Shown: positions 22,837 through 33,993, counted from the stretch's first letter. The stretch: DNA of 64,000 nt from Cytidiella melzeri (GCA_022592445.1 JABYQR010000102.1:59381-123380); one strand, 5' to 3'. The notes: a model not told the origin generated them from the letters alone. Numbers and translations are program-made.

Positions 22837-25182
22837 AACGACGCACCTCCCAGTTTCAGAAAGGTTCCCACCTTTGGTTGTGGTACCATACGGAAATGCA
22901 AGAACAATGTTTCGGCTTTGGAGAACTTTGCTGCACGCGACTATGAGAATGTTCTCAAGGTGCGTGATTTCCATTGTTACCCGAACTTAAAATTAACAAA
23001 TCAGGTGGCCATTGTCGTGGTTGAGGGCCTTTTACCAGAGCCCTTCAACACGATTGTCTTGAATGTGATCTGGGAGTGCGCAGTCTGGCATGCGCTCGCA
23101 AAGCTGAGATTACATACAGAAAGTACACTCACCGTCCTCGAGATGTCCACAACCTCGATGGGAAACACAGTGCGGCGGTTTGCGAAAGAATGTGAGAAGT
23201 TGAACAATCAGGAACTACCAACAGAGGAAGCAGCACGTCATCGCCGAGAAGCCAAACTTTTGGAGAAAGGAAAGGGAAAGGGAAAAGGAAAGCGGTCAAG
23301 TACAGCTGCAGATCACAGTGCAGAGGCGGAGATGAATACAGAAGAGGTAACAGCGAGTAGCTCACATCTTGCAGAAAAGGGAAAGCCAAAGGAACCTGGT
23401 CGAAAGCAGAAGACACTGAACTTGACGACTTTCAAGTGGCACAACACGCGCCATGTTGCTGCTGCCATTCGACAGTTTGGAATGACTGATGGGTACTCAA
23501 CTCAGACGGCGAGTGACAATCAATGGATTGTTGTGTCTTAGCTGAGACTCACTTATAAGCATAGGGTGAACTCGAGCATCGACGTGCAAAAAAGTTCCAT
23601 GCGTGAACAAACCGGAAGTTGTACATGAAGCAGATTGGACAACATGTCCGCCGCGAGAGACTCCTCCACGCCATTTCTGAACGCGAAGCATCTCGACGGA
23701 CAAGGGTAACAAGCAAAGATGAGTTAAACCATAACAAGCAGCCTACCTTGCGGAAACAGGGCCGACCGCGCAAAGAGCCTGAGACAGGTGCATCTGGCTT
23801 TGCCACAGGAAACGCTCCTCCCGGAATACCGTTTCACGCTCACCATGCCATGTCCGACTCGGATCGAGATCACTTTGACGTGATTGCATGGGCATCGGAG
23901 CATAAAGATGACCCTGCATAGCAGGTACAGTATCCCATTCTTCTATAGTTCATAAAATCTCAGTTCCGTTGTCCAGGATTTCATTCTGCAGCTCAAGAAC
24001 CATCTCATCACACGATTGATGCAAAAAGAGTATAGCGGTGACGAAGAAGATTACACTGTACCTGAACAACTTGCACTGCAGCTAGAGCAGAATCGCCTTT
24101 ACCGGCATAAAACCCTTCGAGTGAACTTTACAACATACGACCTGCGCCGCGATCAAGACTGCATCAACCCTCGGAACCATGCCGACATAATGGTTCTTGG
24201 ACACGAGGAGGGGAACAGCACATCCCAGACCCACCCGTACTGGTACGCCCGCGTCCTCGGCATATTCCATGTCAACGCAAGATACAACCCTGTTGGGTCT
24301 GCGCCGCAAGAATTCCAACGTATGGAGTTTGTGTGGGTACGGTGGTTTGGGCGGGACATGAGCGCACCAGGTGGATTCTCTGAACGGCGTTTGCACAGGA
24401 TCGGATTTGTCGATGCGGAGGGAGGAGAGGCATTTGGGTTTCTAGACCCCCAGCTGATCATTTGAGCAGTGCATCTTATTCCCACATTCCATTACGGGCG
24501 TACAGATGATCTACTCAAGGGCGCCTCCATTGCACGCCAGTACGACGCCGACTCCAACGACTCTCATAGCAACAAAGACTGGCAGTATTACTATGTCAAC
24601 ATGTAAGTGTTTCTTGCTATACCAGCTGTGTGAGCATGCTAATATCTACGTCGACACAAGGTTTGCAGACAGAGACATGTTTATGAGGTACCTCGGCGGC
24701 AGAATTGGCCACAAGGCGCTGCGGCAGATCGTGAAAATTCAAGATACACTTGTCGCCCTCGGCGCAAGTGCCACAAAGGATCTTGAGCCAACAGGCGAGT
24801 GTTTCTTATACACGCTTTTACTCACTCTGACATCAACTCTTGACCACGACTCGCAGAAGCTGAAGACGAGGACAGCGACAGCCAAGAAGGCCCTCAGCAG
24901 GGCACGAAGGATGCGGACAACGGCAACAACGATGAAGCCCAGGCCAACGGGTCTGAGGAGGAAGCGGAGATTGTCTCTGAGATAGAAGATTTCGGATATG
25001 GAGAAGATGCAGAAGACGAGAACGATAGCGAAGACTCGGAGGATGAGGAGGAGCCCGAGGGCGGCGACCAAGACGTGCTCGATGAGAGGGATGACTTGGA
25101 CCGTGATGCTGATATTGACCTTGGATCCGACGATGACGAAGGAGTCGATGAGTACGATGGATTAGGCTTCGCGCATCTGTGA
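22837..25182 (+). pseudogene. 3' part of a Plavaka-type (CMC superfamily) transposase
   Basis: Resembles the C-terminal half of basidiomycete Plavaka transposases. Segments in order: PTFGCGTIRKCKNNVSALEN with FAARDYENVLK; GLLPEPFNTIVL, ECAVWHALAKLRLHTESTL; FGMTDGYSTQT followed after an intron by GELEHRRAKKFHARTNRK; QDFILQLKNHLITRLM; LRVNFTTYDLRRDQDCINPR, ADIMVLGHE, HPYWYARVLGIFHVNARY, FVWVRWFGRD, RRLHRIGFVDAEGGEAFGFL; FADRDMFMRYLGGRIGHKAL; and an acidic tail ending DEYDGLGFAHL. The N-terminal zinc region and the catalytic acidic residues are absent upstream of 22837, so this is a truncated relic or a domesticated fragment. Intron borders are mostly intact, and I see few stops inside exons. 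Confidence 0.6.
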
Positions 25183-25952
25183 GGCCGTGGCTTGAGGGAA
25201 ACTTACAGTGAGTGTCAGGTACAACTCTTAGACTACATCGTGCTGAACGAGTATGTACAGTTAAATTGAACAAACAGCCGCGACGCGCGCATCCTGCTCG
25301 CTGCATCTTCAATTGGCACGACTCTGATGGCTACCAAACACTACAATTGATCTCCCGCACTCGACTTTTGTTTCAACCTTGCTACTATTTCTATGCTATA
25401 TATGTGCCAATACCGTGTATATCTAGAGTCATTGCGAATTTTCATACTACTGTTACTGTATAATGTTCGGTACTCTATCAAAATCTTGCGAGTTCACGTC
25501 GACGCCATCCGAGTCCCTGACTTGAACGGCTGCTCAGCGCTCAGGCTTTAGCGGAGCAAGGTATACCTTTATCATTGTTTTCCATAGGTGAGCTACCTTT
25601 ATCGTCGTTTCCCGTAGTGATTTGTGAATATCATGGTAAGCCAGGATAACTTGTGATTATCAAGCCTGATAAGAAAATGCCAAAACGGTATAACAAGACT
25701 AACCCTAACCTGGTTGATCTAGGTAGATCCCTCCATGATTATTTTGCTGATGCAAAAATAATTTCATAGTTAAGGGATGTTTCAAGTTTCACCACATCAA
25801 TACCGCTGCTGGCGCACTTCTGTCTCCCCAGCTTTGAGAGTTTCCCTCCGTTTGCAAGGTAGCATTGGCTGGTATGTATTATCATCCACTATGTATGTGA
25901 CTGTGAAAGCGCTTTCTGACACTGTTCTTGCTGTCTTTCTCGACTTACTAAT
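25183..25952. other. spacer, nothing recognised
   Basis: Repeat-like AT-rich DNA without a supported gene. Direct similarity between ACCTTTATCATTGTTTTCC and ACCTTTATCGTCGTTTCCC at about 25566 and 25598 suggests a degenerate tandem repeat. Confidence 0.4.
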
Positions 25953-26564
25953 ATGCAAGGTCCATACCTACGCCGCACGAACCAATCGAAACGTCCTATA
26001 CCTTTCTCATTCTTCATCATACACTCTTGCGTCGCCATCGCTCTCGCATTACTTGCTACCGTTGGCTCCGCTGTATCTGTACCCGTCGCTTCTCCCGGCG
26101 CATACTCAAACGCGCAATCCGATACTTCTGCCGTGGCCGCTTCTGGGGAAAACGTTAATAACAGCGTAACGCCTATGCTGAGCATGGACTGTGACCAAAA
26201 ATTGTGGATTGACTCTGCCTTAGCTGTCTGCAGCCGTCGCCGTGAAGAACTTACAGGTTTTGTGGAGCTACTTGCTCGTGGCGCAGCGTTATCGTGCACG
26301 TCTAGGGAACACCGTGGAAGAGAGTCTCGCCCTCAAGAGGCACCTCCGTCTTACCCTCAGGATAAGCAATCTCACCCTCAAGAGCCACCTCAGCCTCAGG
26401 AGCCATCTCCGCCTCCCGTGCAGCATGGTGAGGATAATGGAGGACTGAATATCAATCATGTCGTCACGCTTGCAGCGCTCGTGGAATCACCCAGAGCAAC
26501 GCGAGAATCGTTGCAGCCATATTACGACATGATGTTGCAGAGTCGCGAAGATGGTTCTTGCTAA
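25953..26564 (+). CDS. hypothetical protein with N-terminal hydrophobic segment
   Basis: One open frame of 203 codons, unrecognised. After a basic start (MQGPYLRRTNQSKR) a hydrophobic run IPFSFFIIHSCVAIALALLA ends near ATVGSAVSVPVASP, which would suit signal-peptidase cleavage, so the product may be secreted or membrane anchored. The middle (about residues 75-115) has two Cys; the region 120-165 is Pro/Glu/Gln-rich with degenerate PQEPP repeats. The C-terminus is short and helical. A spliced continuation past 26564 is possible. No homology is claimed. Confidence 0.4.
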   Translation: MQGPYLRRTNQSKRPIPFSFFIIHSCVAIALALLATVGSAVSVPVASPGAYSNAQSDTSAVAASGENVNNSVTPMLSMDCDQKLWIDSALAVCSRRREELTGFVELLARGAALSCTSREHRGRESRPQEAPPSYPQDKQSHPQEPPQPQEPSPPPVQHGEDNGGLNINHVVTLAALVESPRATRESLQPYYDMMLQSREDGSC

Positions 26565-27236
26565 GCGCGGTGGCAAGTGCAGGCCATCAGATCCCCGACA
26601 GCTACTTCAATCCTAGCGGTGGGGCAACAACTGTGAGCCTGGCTCTGCTGTTTCACCTAACATATAGTTTTCTCTCTGTAGACCCCCGGGTCGCAGACCT
26701 CTGGGCCGCCGCGAAGAACCTAGCGAGTGTACTGCAAAATCCCACCCGAAGTAGGGCAGCTTTGTCAATCCACTTCGGTCAGTAGTCTTCCGCCGACTGT
26801 AACTGCCAGCACTGATTTATCGAGTGGCAGGGGGATAGGGAGGCCCAAAGGTCCCAGGCTCGCAGCATCGACAAAATCTCGACTGAAGGGGAGGACTGGC
26901 GTAGCAGTTACTGCCATGCTGCTTGATTTGTATGATGCTGTTCTTCTGGTTAAAAGTGCGAATGTGATTGGATTTGAACTGGGACTGTACAAGTTGCTTC
27001 AACTGATTAGCATGTGTGTGATCACGACGTATACTGTGTGAGTCTCGGAGAGTGCGACGATGACGATAGCACAATCTTCGCTCGTGCTTTTTGTAGACCA
27101 CAGTCAGTGTCACGGTAGCGACAAATCGACCAAGACATAACGCTAACAATATTTTACCTTCATCTCCAACTGGCATATCCTCAAACAAAACACTCATTAC
27201 AACACTTGAATGAATTCAACTAGATGATACAGAAAG
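26565..27236. other. spacer left of the retrotransposon nest
   Basis: No supported gene. It ends in GAAAG (27232-27236), which directly abuts the Copia 2 LTR and may be its target-site duplication; the other copy was not found. Confidence 0.35.
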
Positions 27237-27453
27237 TGTCAGAATAAACAGTCTGGCACAGGGTAAGCAACAGATTTGAATTGTCTGGGGCGTGGGTAGC
27301 GTATCTGGCACAGGGTAAGCAACAGATGCTGACCCCTGTGCCGGTCGTGGCCCTTTTATACATTTGATGCGGATGTCCGTGTATAGTAACCGCCATCACC
27401 GAGTACTCCGCCTCTTTCCTAATCCGTCTCCTTGGGCGGGTCATCACTTGACC
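27237..27453 (-). repeat. 3' LTR of Copia 2
   Basis: About 217 bp, the same length as the Copia 1 LTR, and alike in layout when read on the minus strand: GACCCGCC near the start, CTATACACGG, TATAAAAG TATA box, and two copies of an about 24-nt motif (27249-27272 and 27305-27328; core ACCCTGTGCCAG). Ends ...CTGACA. The first two bases seem lost in an expanded run of 14 C on the plus strand (27452-27465), which is the element's polypurine tract on the other strand. Confidence 0.8.
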
Positions 27454-27536
27454 CCCCCCCCCCCCTTGACCCGCTAGCACTCCCAGCATTTCCATACCTC
27501 GCGTGTGTAGGATACGGGTTAAGGCCTTCGTGAATA
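27454..27536 (-). pseudogene. Copia 2 pol C-terminal tail and polypurine tract
   Basis: Reads FTKALTRILHTRGMEMLGVL followed by a Gly-rich run encoded by the G tract. It matches the end of Copia 1 (HTHAMDMLGLVAGQGG) and continues exactly from the codons to the right of the Copia 1 insertion (NKADI at about 34551). Confidence 0.85.
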
Positions 27537-27753
27537 TGTCAGTGAGTGACCCGCCAAGGTGTCCGGTCTAGGAAGGAAGCGCATCAGGACGGAGCTACTA
27601 TACACGGGCATCCGCCAATCACGTAAAGTTTGTATAAAAGACTCTGAACCGGTACAGGGGAAACCTATCTTTGTTGACCCTGTACCAGGTACGCACGTAT
27701 TGCGTTGTACAATTCTATCTCTGTTGACCCTGTACCAGACCGTCTGATTGACA
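27537..27753 (+). repeat. 5' LTR of Copia 1
   Basis: 217 bp, TGTCAG...TTGACA. TATA box TATAAAAG at 27633-27640. Two copies of the motif CTGTTGACCCTGTACCAG or near variant (about 27671-27688 and 27721-27738). Pairs with the copy at 34329-34545. Confidence 0.93.
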
Positions 27754-27765
27754 GGTTATGAGCCC
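27754..27765 (+). promoter_or_regulatory. primer binding site, half initiator tRNA-Met type
   Basis: GGTTATGAGCCC follows the LTR directly. It is the reverse complement of GGGCUCAUAACC, the anticodon arm of yeast initiator tRNA-Met (anticodon CAU inside). Priming by a cleaved 5' half of this tRNA is known for Drosophila copia and related elements. Confidence 0.75.
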
Positions 27766-27852
27766 CGTACAGTGCAAGCTATAACAGATTTCCGTTGCTA
27801 CCAACCATTACCGCTCTGTTGAATAGTTACCCCTGTCAACCTATACATCTCA

Positions 27853-28960
27853 ATGTCGAACCTCCCTAAGGTCGATTCTATTAAGAACACGTTGCCGAAA
27901 CTCGACGATGATGGGAACACAAATTCCTATGAAACGTGGGTGATGCAGGTCGAAGCAAAACTCAGATCAATACATTTGTGGAAATACTTCGAGGGTCCTG
28001 ATTCGGTGCCACCAATCGTCCCAAAACTTCGGAAAACGTACGATGAAGAAGTGGAGGATCCAGTCACAGGTGTGGTAACGAAAGGGATTAAGAGAGAAAA
28101 CGAGGATGAGGTTGAGAAGGCAATGGAGGACGCGAAACCCTGGTATGATGCGAACATCACGGCAATCGCTCTGCTACTTGAAGCCATCCCTTGATCAAAA
28201 ATCCATCTCATAGGTTGCACCAGGCGAGCAAAGGAAGCCTGGTCAATTCTCCAGGCAGAATATTGACCAATCAACAATCTCCGGGCCTCATCGCTCCATC
28301 AGAAACTGATGAGTTTTGTTTGCAAAGATGGAATGGACGTCAGTAAATGGGTTGACAAAATGCGCGCTATCTACGTGGATCTATGTGATCAAGATCCAAA
28401 CCGCATGGCCGACGAAAACTTTGCCACGACTCTTGCCGATCTCATCCCGACGAACAACAGCTGGAGAATGTTCTCGAGGACTCTTCACTATGATATGGGT
28501 ATAGCTCACAGCGCGAACAGACCAATGTCCTCGTCGAGGGTCATTGAACTCATCAAAAAAGAGAACTGGGCGCAAACGAAGAACAATCCAGAAGTCATCC
28601 GCAAATCTATGAAACTGATGCGATCTATCAGAAAAGATCTTCTGGTTCTACCGCTGTTGTGAACCAAGCGGTCGGGAGCGCCAAGAAAATGACTGAATGG
28701 TGCGACAACCCTGACTGCCCGCATCCCCGTGGTTACACAAGCGATAACTGCCTGTCCTGGGGAGGAGGGAAATGCGGCCAATATCCTGAATGGTGGAAAT
28801 ATTGGCGCAACATCCATCTGCCGCCTTCCCAACGTCCAAAGTCTCGGAACGTCTCAAAAACTTTCAACGCAAAGAAACGCCCTACAGCAAATATATCCAC
28901 AGCGCCTGTAGTCAATGAACCCACCAGAACGGAAGTTGTACAGGCGAATGCGGCATCTGT
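27853..28960 (+). pseudogene. Copia 1 gag remnant
   Basis: Begins MSNLPKVDSIKNTLPKLDDD with SYETWVMQVEAKLRSIHLWK, the UBN2-like gag start. The frame stops at a TGA near 28192, resumes at about 28309 (GMDVSKWVDKMRAIYVDLCD), shifts near 28615, and continues with the zinc-knuckle region CDNPDCPHPRGYTSDNC, where the expected His is Tyr. At least one nonsense codon and two frame changes; not functional. Confidence 0.85.
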
Positions 28961-31900
28961 CAATGATGACGATCCGGGCACGGTATACTTATTGAATACA
29001 ATGATGACAATGGATCCAGAGCAATCTGTGAGGTGCCACAACGTTGCCCTATCAGCGGATCACATTCACAAATTTGCCGTTTATCACGACTCAGGCGCCA
29101 ATTGACACACCTTTTTCGAGCGCTCGGTGTTCGACAATTATCGCACCATTACACCAATCAGTGTTCATGGTTTTGGATCCTCCCTCACCACTTCTGCTAT
29201 TGCTGTCGGCGATGTCTTGTTGCTTGCAACCGTCGATGGCGCAACTCACAACATCAAATTATGCGATGTATTACACGTGCCTACCGCACGGATGAACTTG
29301 GTGTCTCAGGGCTGTCTGGAGCGACGAGGGGTAGGATCAACGACAAAGGCCGGGAAAATGGCGCTAGAATTGAACGGAAAGACAATCATCACTGGGAGCC
29401 TCGGCGACAACAACTTGTATCGACTTCACGTCACCACCGCTCCATGCCCTACTCGTACTCAACTTTCACTACTTGCTCGCATCTCTGATCCTGTTGTGGC
29501 CTCTTCAATCACACGTACCGTCTCAAAGGATTTTTACACCGCCTACTAGGCCATCTAGGCGTAAAAGGGCTTTCTCCTACAACCACTGGCCTACACATCA
29601 CCACCAACACATCCAAACCACACACCTGCGAGATCTGCGCACGAGCCAACATAAAGTGACTCCCTTTCCCAAAACATACAAATCTTAGGGCCGACTGTCT
29701 CTTATTCCGTATCCATCTCGACATTTGCGGTCCTCTCCCTCTGGGCTACGGTGGCATAAAATATTTCCTTCCATGCATCGATTGTCACTCACGATGGAAA
29801 ACTCCCTTATTCCTGAGGCTACGCTCGAACGCCTTCCAGGAGTTTGTCAAGTACAAGACAGCAGTTGAGGGATTCACAGGACTCAAGGTGGCTGTCCTAT
29901 GAGTGGACAATGCACCCGAACTTACACAAGGCAAGTTCTGCACTTACTGTGAGAAAGAAGGAATCACTTTTGAGAAAACGATCCCAGATGCGTCACCACA
30001 AAACGGAGTGGCTGAACAGACGAACTGGTCGCTAGCATCCATGGCGCGTGCTGTGCTAATCGACGCCCAAATGAACGACTTCTTCTGGCCACTCGCTGTA
30101 CAATGCGCTGCCCACATCCTTAACCGTGTCACAACCTCTGCTTTACCTGCCAATACCACGCCGTTCCACCTCTGGCATCACAAAAGTCCCAACTTATCAC
30201 ATCTCCACATCTTTGGCACGCGTGTAATCACACGCAAGATGGACGCCGACTCACTCAACAAAATCCAACCTCGTGGTGAAGAAGGGCGTTTCGTAGGATA
30301 CGATCCTGACGCAAAGGGATACCTTGTCTGGTTCCCTGACTCGAGGACTGTGCGATCACGCAGGGACGTCGTTTTCCTCGATGACAAATTAGTACCACCA
30401 TCCACACCACATCTGACTTTGTCCTTATGGGACAATGTCCCAATGGAAAGCGATAATTGCTTCCATAATCCGGTCGATGCTGTCGCACCGAACCAGTACG
30501 TACCCGGTCACCGTAGACCTCAAACTGTATCTGACCACATCTCTGTTAGAGATGAGGCAGACCCCCATACCACAGACGTACAGGTTCCGTCTGAACCTAG
30601 TAACGCAGATGGGCATGTGCTCTCTCGTACTGAGACGCACGGTAAGTCTCTTTTGAGACTCGTATCCCTCAGGGATGTACTTAGCCAAATCGCCGTAGGG
30701 CAACGTACACTTACTCTGCCTGCCAGATACAGAGAAGACAACACCGAGTATTCGGTTGAGGGGGGGTTGCACATCGACAACAACAACAATTGGGTTCTCA
30801 ACGCCCGAATACACAACATATCGCCAGAAGCGTCCACCAGCACGATATCACCAATCGATGACTCTCATACCAACAACCCAAAATCAATCACCGAAGCAGA
30901 ACGCAGCGAGTATTGGGAGCACTGGCTCAACGCGATCCACAAAGAGCTAGCCACGCTAGAGGCAAAAGAAGTATACAAAGAAGTTGAAACAGTCCCACCA
31001 GGCAGAAAACCCGTCGATTCGAAGTGGGTATTGCACATCAAGCGGAACGCCGACAGACATATCGCCAGGTTCAAGGCGCGACTAGTTGCTAAGGGGTTCA
31101 CGCAAATCCCCGGCCAGGATTTCAACTTCACGTTCGCACCAGTCGCTCTATGGGACTCCATACGCACTATATTGGCCATCGCAGCCCATGACAACTTATT
31201 CCTTTGCCACATCGACATCAAAACAGCTTTCCTGAATGGACCGCTTGCCGAAGAAATTTACATGAAGAAACCTACCATACTCGGCAAAGGGTACTGGCGA
31301 CTGCGTAAAGAACTGTATGGACTAAAGCAGGCAGGACGCTCATGGTACCTTGAGTTTCACAACAAGTATCAAACACTTGGTTTTCGGAGATGCGAATCAG
31401 ACTGGAGTGTCCATGTACGGGAACGCGACAGACAGAAGTCCATGTCCGCAACAAGTGTGGACAACATTCTACTGGCGACTCCATCACAGTCCAAATCAGA
31501 CTCAATTGCTAGAGATCTGAAAGGACTATTTGACATCACGGACAACGGCGAAGTCGAATGGCTGCTAGGGTGCAAGGTGACCAGAAACCACGCGAGGCGA
31601 TCTATTCAACTCTCACAGGAGACGTATACGCATTCCATACTACGACTATTTGACATGGAGGATTGCAATGCTGCGACAACGCCATTGCCACCAAAGTCCT
31701 CACTGACTCGAGATGACACTCCCTTGAATGAAAGCGAATGCGAGGAACTGAAGGCTTTATCGTACTGCACCCTGGTAGGGAAAGTCATGTACCTCGCCAT
31801 GACGACTTGCCCAGACATAGCCTACATGGTGCGCAAACTGGCGAAATTTATGTCCTGCTACCGGCAAACACACTGGGCAGCTGCAACACATCTGCTGCGG

Positions 31901-32090
31901 TATCTCCAAGGCACGCGATCGCTTGGACTCACTCTAGGCAACCTTGATCCGCAATTTCCCTTATTCCATGGGTTCACCGACTCAGACTAGGGTTCCGGAG
32001 AGGGAAGAAAGTTGATCTCAGTTATGGTTGTATACAATTTGCCAATTGCCTGGAGTTCGGAACAACAAGCCGTGGTCGCCTTATTGTCAT
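28961..32090 (+). pseudogene. Copia 1 pol remnant: protease, integrase, reverse transcriptase
   Basis: Protease YHDSGAN ends in an in-frame UGA (29103-29105) and reading resumes in the same frame (FDNYRTITPISVHGFGSSL). The frame changes by -1 at five T (29531-29535) into HRLLGHLGVKG of the integrase zinc region. Integrase core: LDICGPLP, VDNAPELTQG (preceded by a stop), PDASPQNGVAEQTNW. From 29903 one frame of 695 codons runs to a stop at about 31990: reverse transcriptase with WVLHIKRNADRHIARFKARL and FAPVALWDSIRTILAIAA, but the catalytic box reads SVDN instead of the usual VDD, so the enzyme is dead. RNase H begins GSGEGRK after the stop and is cut by the DNA element at 32100. Confidence 0.9.
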
Positions 32091-32099
32091 GCGAGGCAG

Positions 32100-32355
32100 T
32101 AGTCTTGGAACCAGACGTTCTGAGGGAGACAAGGTCGCTGCGCTCCGAGAGGCAGGAGAGGCAGTCGCCAGGGCTCCTGCCGAGAAAGGGGCAAAAAGAG
32201 CTGCAAGAATAAGTCTACAAATTGGGAAAATGATGGCGCGGAATGTTACAATCAAGGTGAACAGAACGTCTGGTCTGTTTTGTCAGAGTGGGGGTAGATC
32301 ATACCCCACGTGGCACAAATTCTCGAAAAATGAGCTCTTCGATCTATGGGCGTCT
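32100..32355 (+). repeat. left terminal inverted repeat of the Mutator-like element
   Basis: Pairs with 33719-33984 in inverted orientation; best-matching block is around 32290-32350 (CTCTTCGATCTATGGGCGTC). Confidence 0.85.
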
Positions 32356-32693
32356 GTGCTAAGATTAGATTACGGTCTGTATTTATGGCTTCGTGCTGGC
32401 GCCACCTCGCGGCCACCACTACCTACCAAAACCTTTGAATACAATGATTTTCCCCGATGTGAAAAATGCGACCACTATTGCCCCGACAAGCCCTTGTGAA
32501 CTCATACAAGTCAGTCACAGGTGAGTTGTTCCCCCTTCATGTGCAACGAGGATCGAAGTTTGCCTGAACAAACTTTGTACGGCCACGTAATCCTGGCGTA
32601 CTGCGTACCGCAAAACAAACAGGTATGGCTCATATTTACTTCTTCATTTATAAAAGGTCTGGCTCTAATCCTATCTACCGCAGAACATCTCCC

Positions 32694-32939
32694 ATGCCTC
32701 CTCGTAGACAACCCCACTCCGACGACTACAACCTCGAGCCGGACAACAACGAGATTCATCCCGGTGAAAATATGCTTGAACCTGACGCGGATCTCAGTGC
32801 CCGCGATAAACTTCGTCCAATTAGCATCACGCAGCATCTTGGAGAACACTGCATGGCCGAATGCCATCTCAAACTTGTGGTCCTGCAGTTTCTAAGACAA
32901 ACAGACAAGTATGTGAGTTATATTGGCACTGGCACATGA
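32694..32939 (+). pseudogene. possible captured gene fragment, unknown
   Basis: Inside the Mutator-like element, after a TATA-like ATTTATAAAAGG (about 32646), an open frame starts MPPRRQPHSDDYNLEPDNNE and contains LGEHCMAECHLKLVVLQFLR. It runs into a GTGAGT that could be a donor site. Composition is protein-like but I recognise no family; it may be another captured exon. Confidence 0.3.
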
Positions 32940-33128
32940 GGCAAATACCTTATGTAACATTTTATCTTTTTCCCACTGGTCTCCATTCACCGCGAGCGCA
33001 GGAAGTCCCATGGTGTTGCAACAAGCCGCCTACGCATATAGTGAGTTTTTGAGGATAAGGAGTGGGACAGGGATGCTGGGAATCACATACCATATCGTAC
33101 TGAAGCTCATTCAGAGGGGATAGAACAA

Positions 33129-33608
33129 TCAACTTCGACTTTTGTGAGATATCTGCGAGTAAGCTCTGCAGAAAGCCAGGGTTTTGCCCGAGCCGGTCAA
33201 GGACACCAATATCACATCCATGCCAAGTAGGAAGGCCTCACCGGGGTCTATCTGATACCATCTCGGACTCTTTCCACCACATCGGCTCTCCGTCTCAACC
33301 CTCATAGTCTCTCGCACAGCCGCTGACGAAAACAATTTCTCCAAATCTTCGGCCGCCTCCTTCCGCACCCTGTCAACGTTTCAATAACTCTGCGCGTGCA
33401 TCTTGATCCGTGGCGCGAGCGGCTGCATACGTGTGAGCAGAGCAGAGTCGGACTTAAGGGGTGCTTCAAATGGATGTCTGTGGAGAGGGAGAGAGGCAGC
33501 TAGAAGGCCTTGAGCCACCGGAGGCAGGTCTTGAGAGTCGGCCAATGTACCACCAGCGTCGAGAGGTATAGGAGGAAAAAAATTGTCGTATTCATCCTCG
33601 GAGTCCAT
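33129..33608 (-). pseudogene. captured 5' fragment of a RecQ/DEAD-like helicase gene
   Basis: Starts MDSEDEYDNFFPPIPLDAGG and, after an in-frame TGA at about 33381, continues in the same frame with VRKEAAEDLEKLFSSAAVRE, then WYQIDPGEAFLLGMDVILV (Q-motif-like) and SLTGSGKTLAF (Walker A, GSGKT). The fragment ends soon after, before motifs Ia to VI. It lies within the Mutator-like element, next to its right terminal repeat. Expression is not excluded, but it cannot make a helicase. Confidence 0.65.
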
Positions 33609-33718
33609 AGTTTAGTGGCTTGATGATTTCAAGTGAGTGGAAGACGACGGGAACGAGTGAGACTTAACGAACGAGAGAGGGCGCGATGATGCGACGCACG
33701 ACGCGTACGAGTTAATCT

Positions 33719-33984
33719 AGACGCCCATAGATCGAAGAGCTCATTTTTTGAGAATTTGTGCCATGTGGGGTATGATGTACCCCCACTCTGACAAAAAAGA
33801 CCAGACGTTCTGCCTGTTCGCGTTGTGACATTTCGCGCCATCATTTCCTCAATTTGTAGAGTTATTCTTGCATCAGTTTTTTTTCCTTTTACAGCAGGAG
33901 CGCTAGCAACTGTCTACGGGAGCTCCGCGACCGTTCTCCCTCTCCCTCTCTCTCTCACAGGCAGAACGTCTGGGTACGAGACTA
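33719..33984 (-). repeat. right terminal inverted repeat of the Mutator-like element
   Basis: Inverted partner of 32100-32355. It has drifted (poly-T run at about 33878, CTC-rich run at about 33945). Confidence 0.85.
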
Positions 33985-33993
33985 GCGAGGCAG

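Larger units (their letters stand above)
32100..33984. mobile_element. Mutator-like DNA element (Pack-MULE-like) inside Copia 1
   Basis: 1885 bp, flanked by GCGAGGCAG at 32091-32099 and 33985-33993 (9-bp duplication, typical of Mutator-like elements). The extreme ends TAGTCTTGGAACCAGACG and, inverted, TAGTCTCGTACCCAGACG match, and similarity continues for about 256 bp (32100-32355) against 266 bp (33719-33984). The 12-mer CCAGACGTTCTG occurs twice in each terminal repeat, in opposite orientations. It encodes no transposase but holds a helicase fragment and perhaps a second gene fragment. Taking it out restores the Copia 1 RNase H reading (SCEA then EYLACTHAAC). Confidence 0.88.

Noticed and set aside
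25700..25715. CTAACCCTAACC as telomere-like repeat
   Set aside because: Only two units and no array around it.
27452..27465. Run of 14 C as a possible assembly artefact or gap
   Set aside because: It sits exactly where the polypurine tract of Copia 2 must be (on the minus strand), so it is an expanded real feature, though its length may be uncertain.
32089..32499. 136-codon plus-strand frame at the MULE left end
   Set aside because: It is a readthrough of the terminal inverted repeat; the mirror frame appears in the right repeat (33629-33844, minus). Not a gene.
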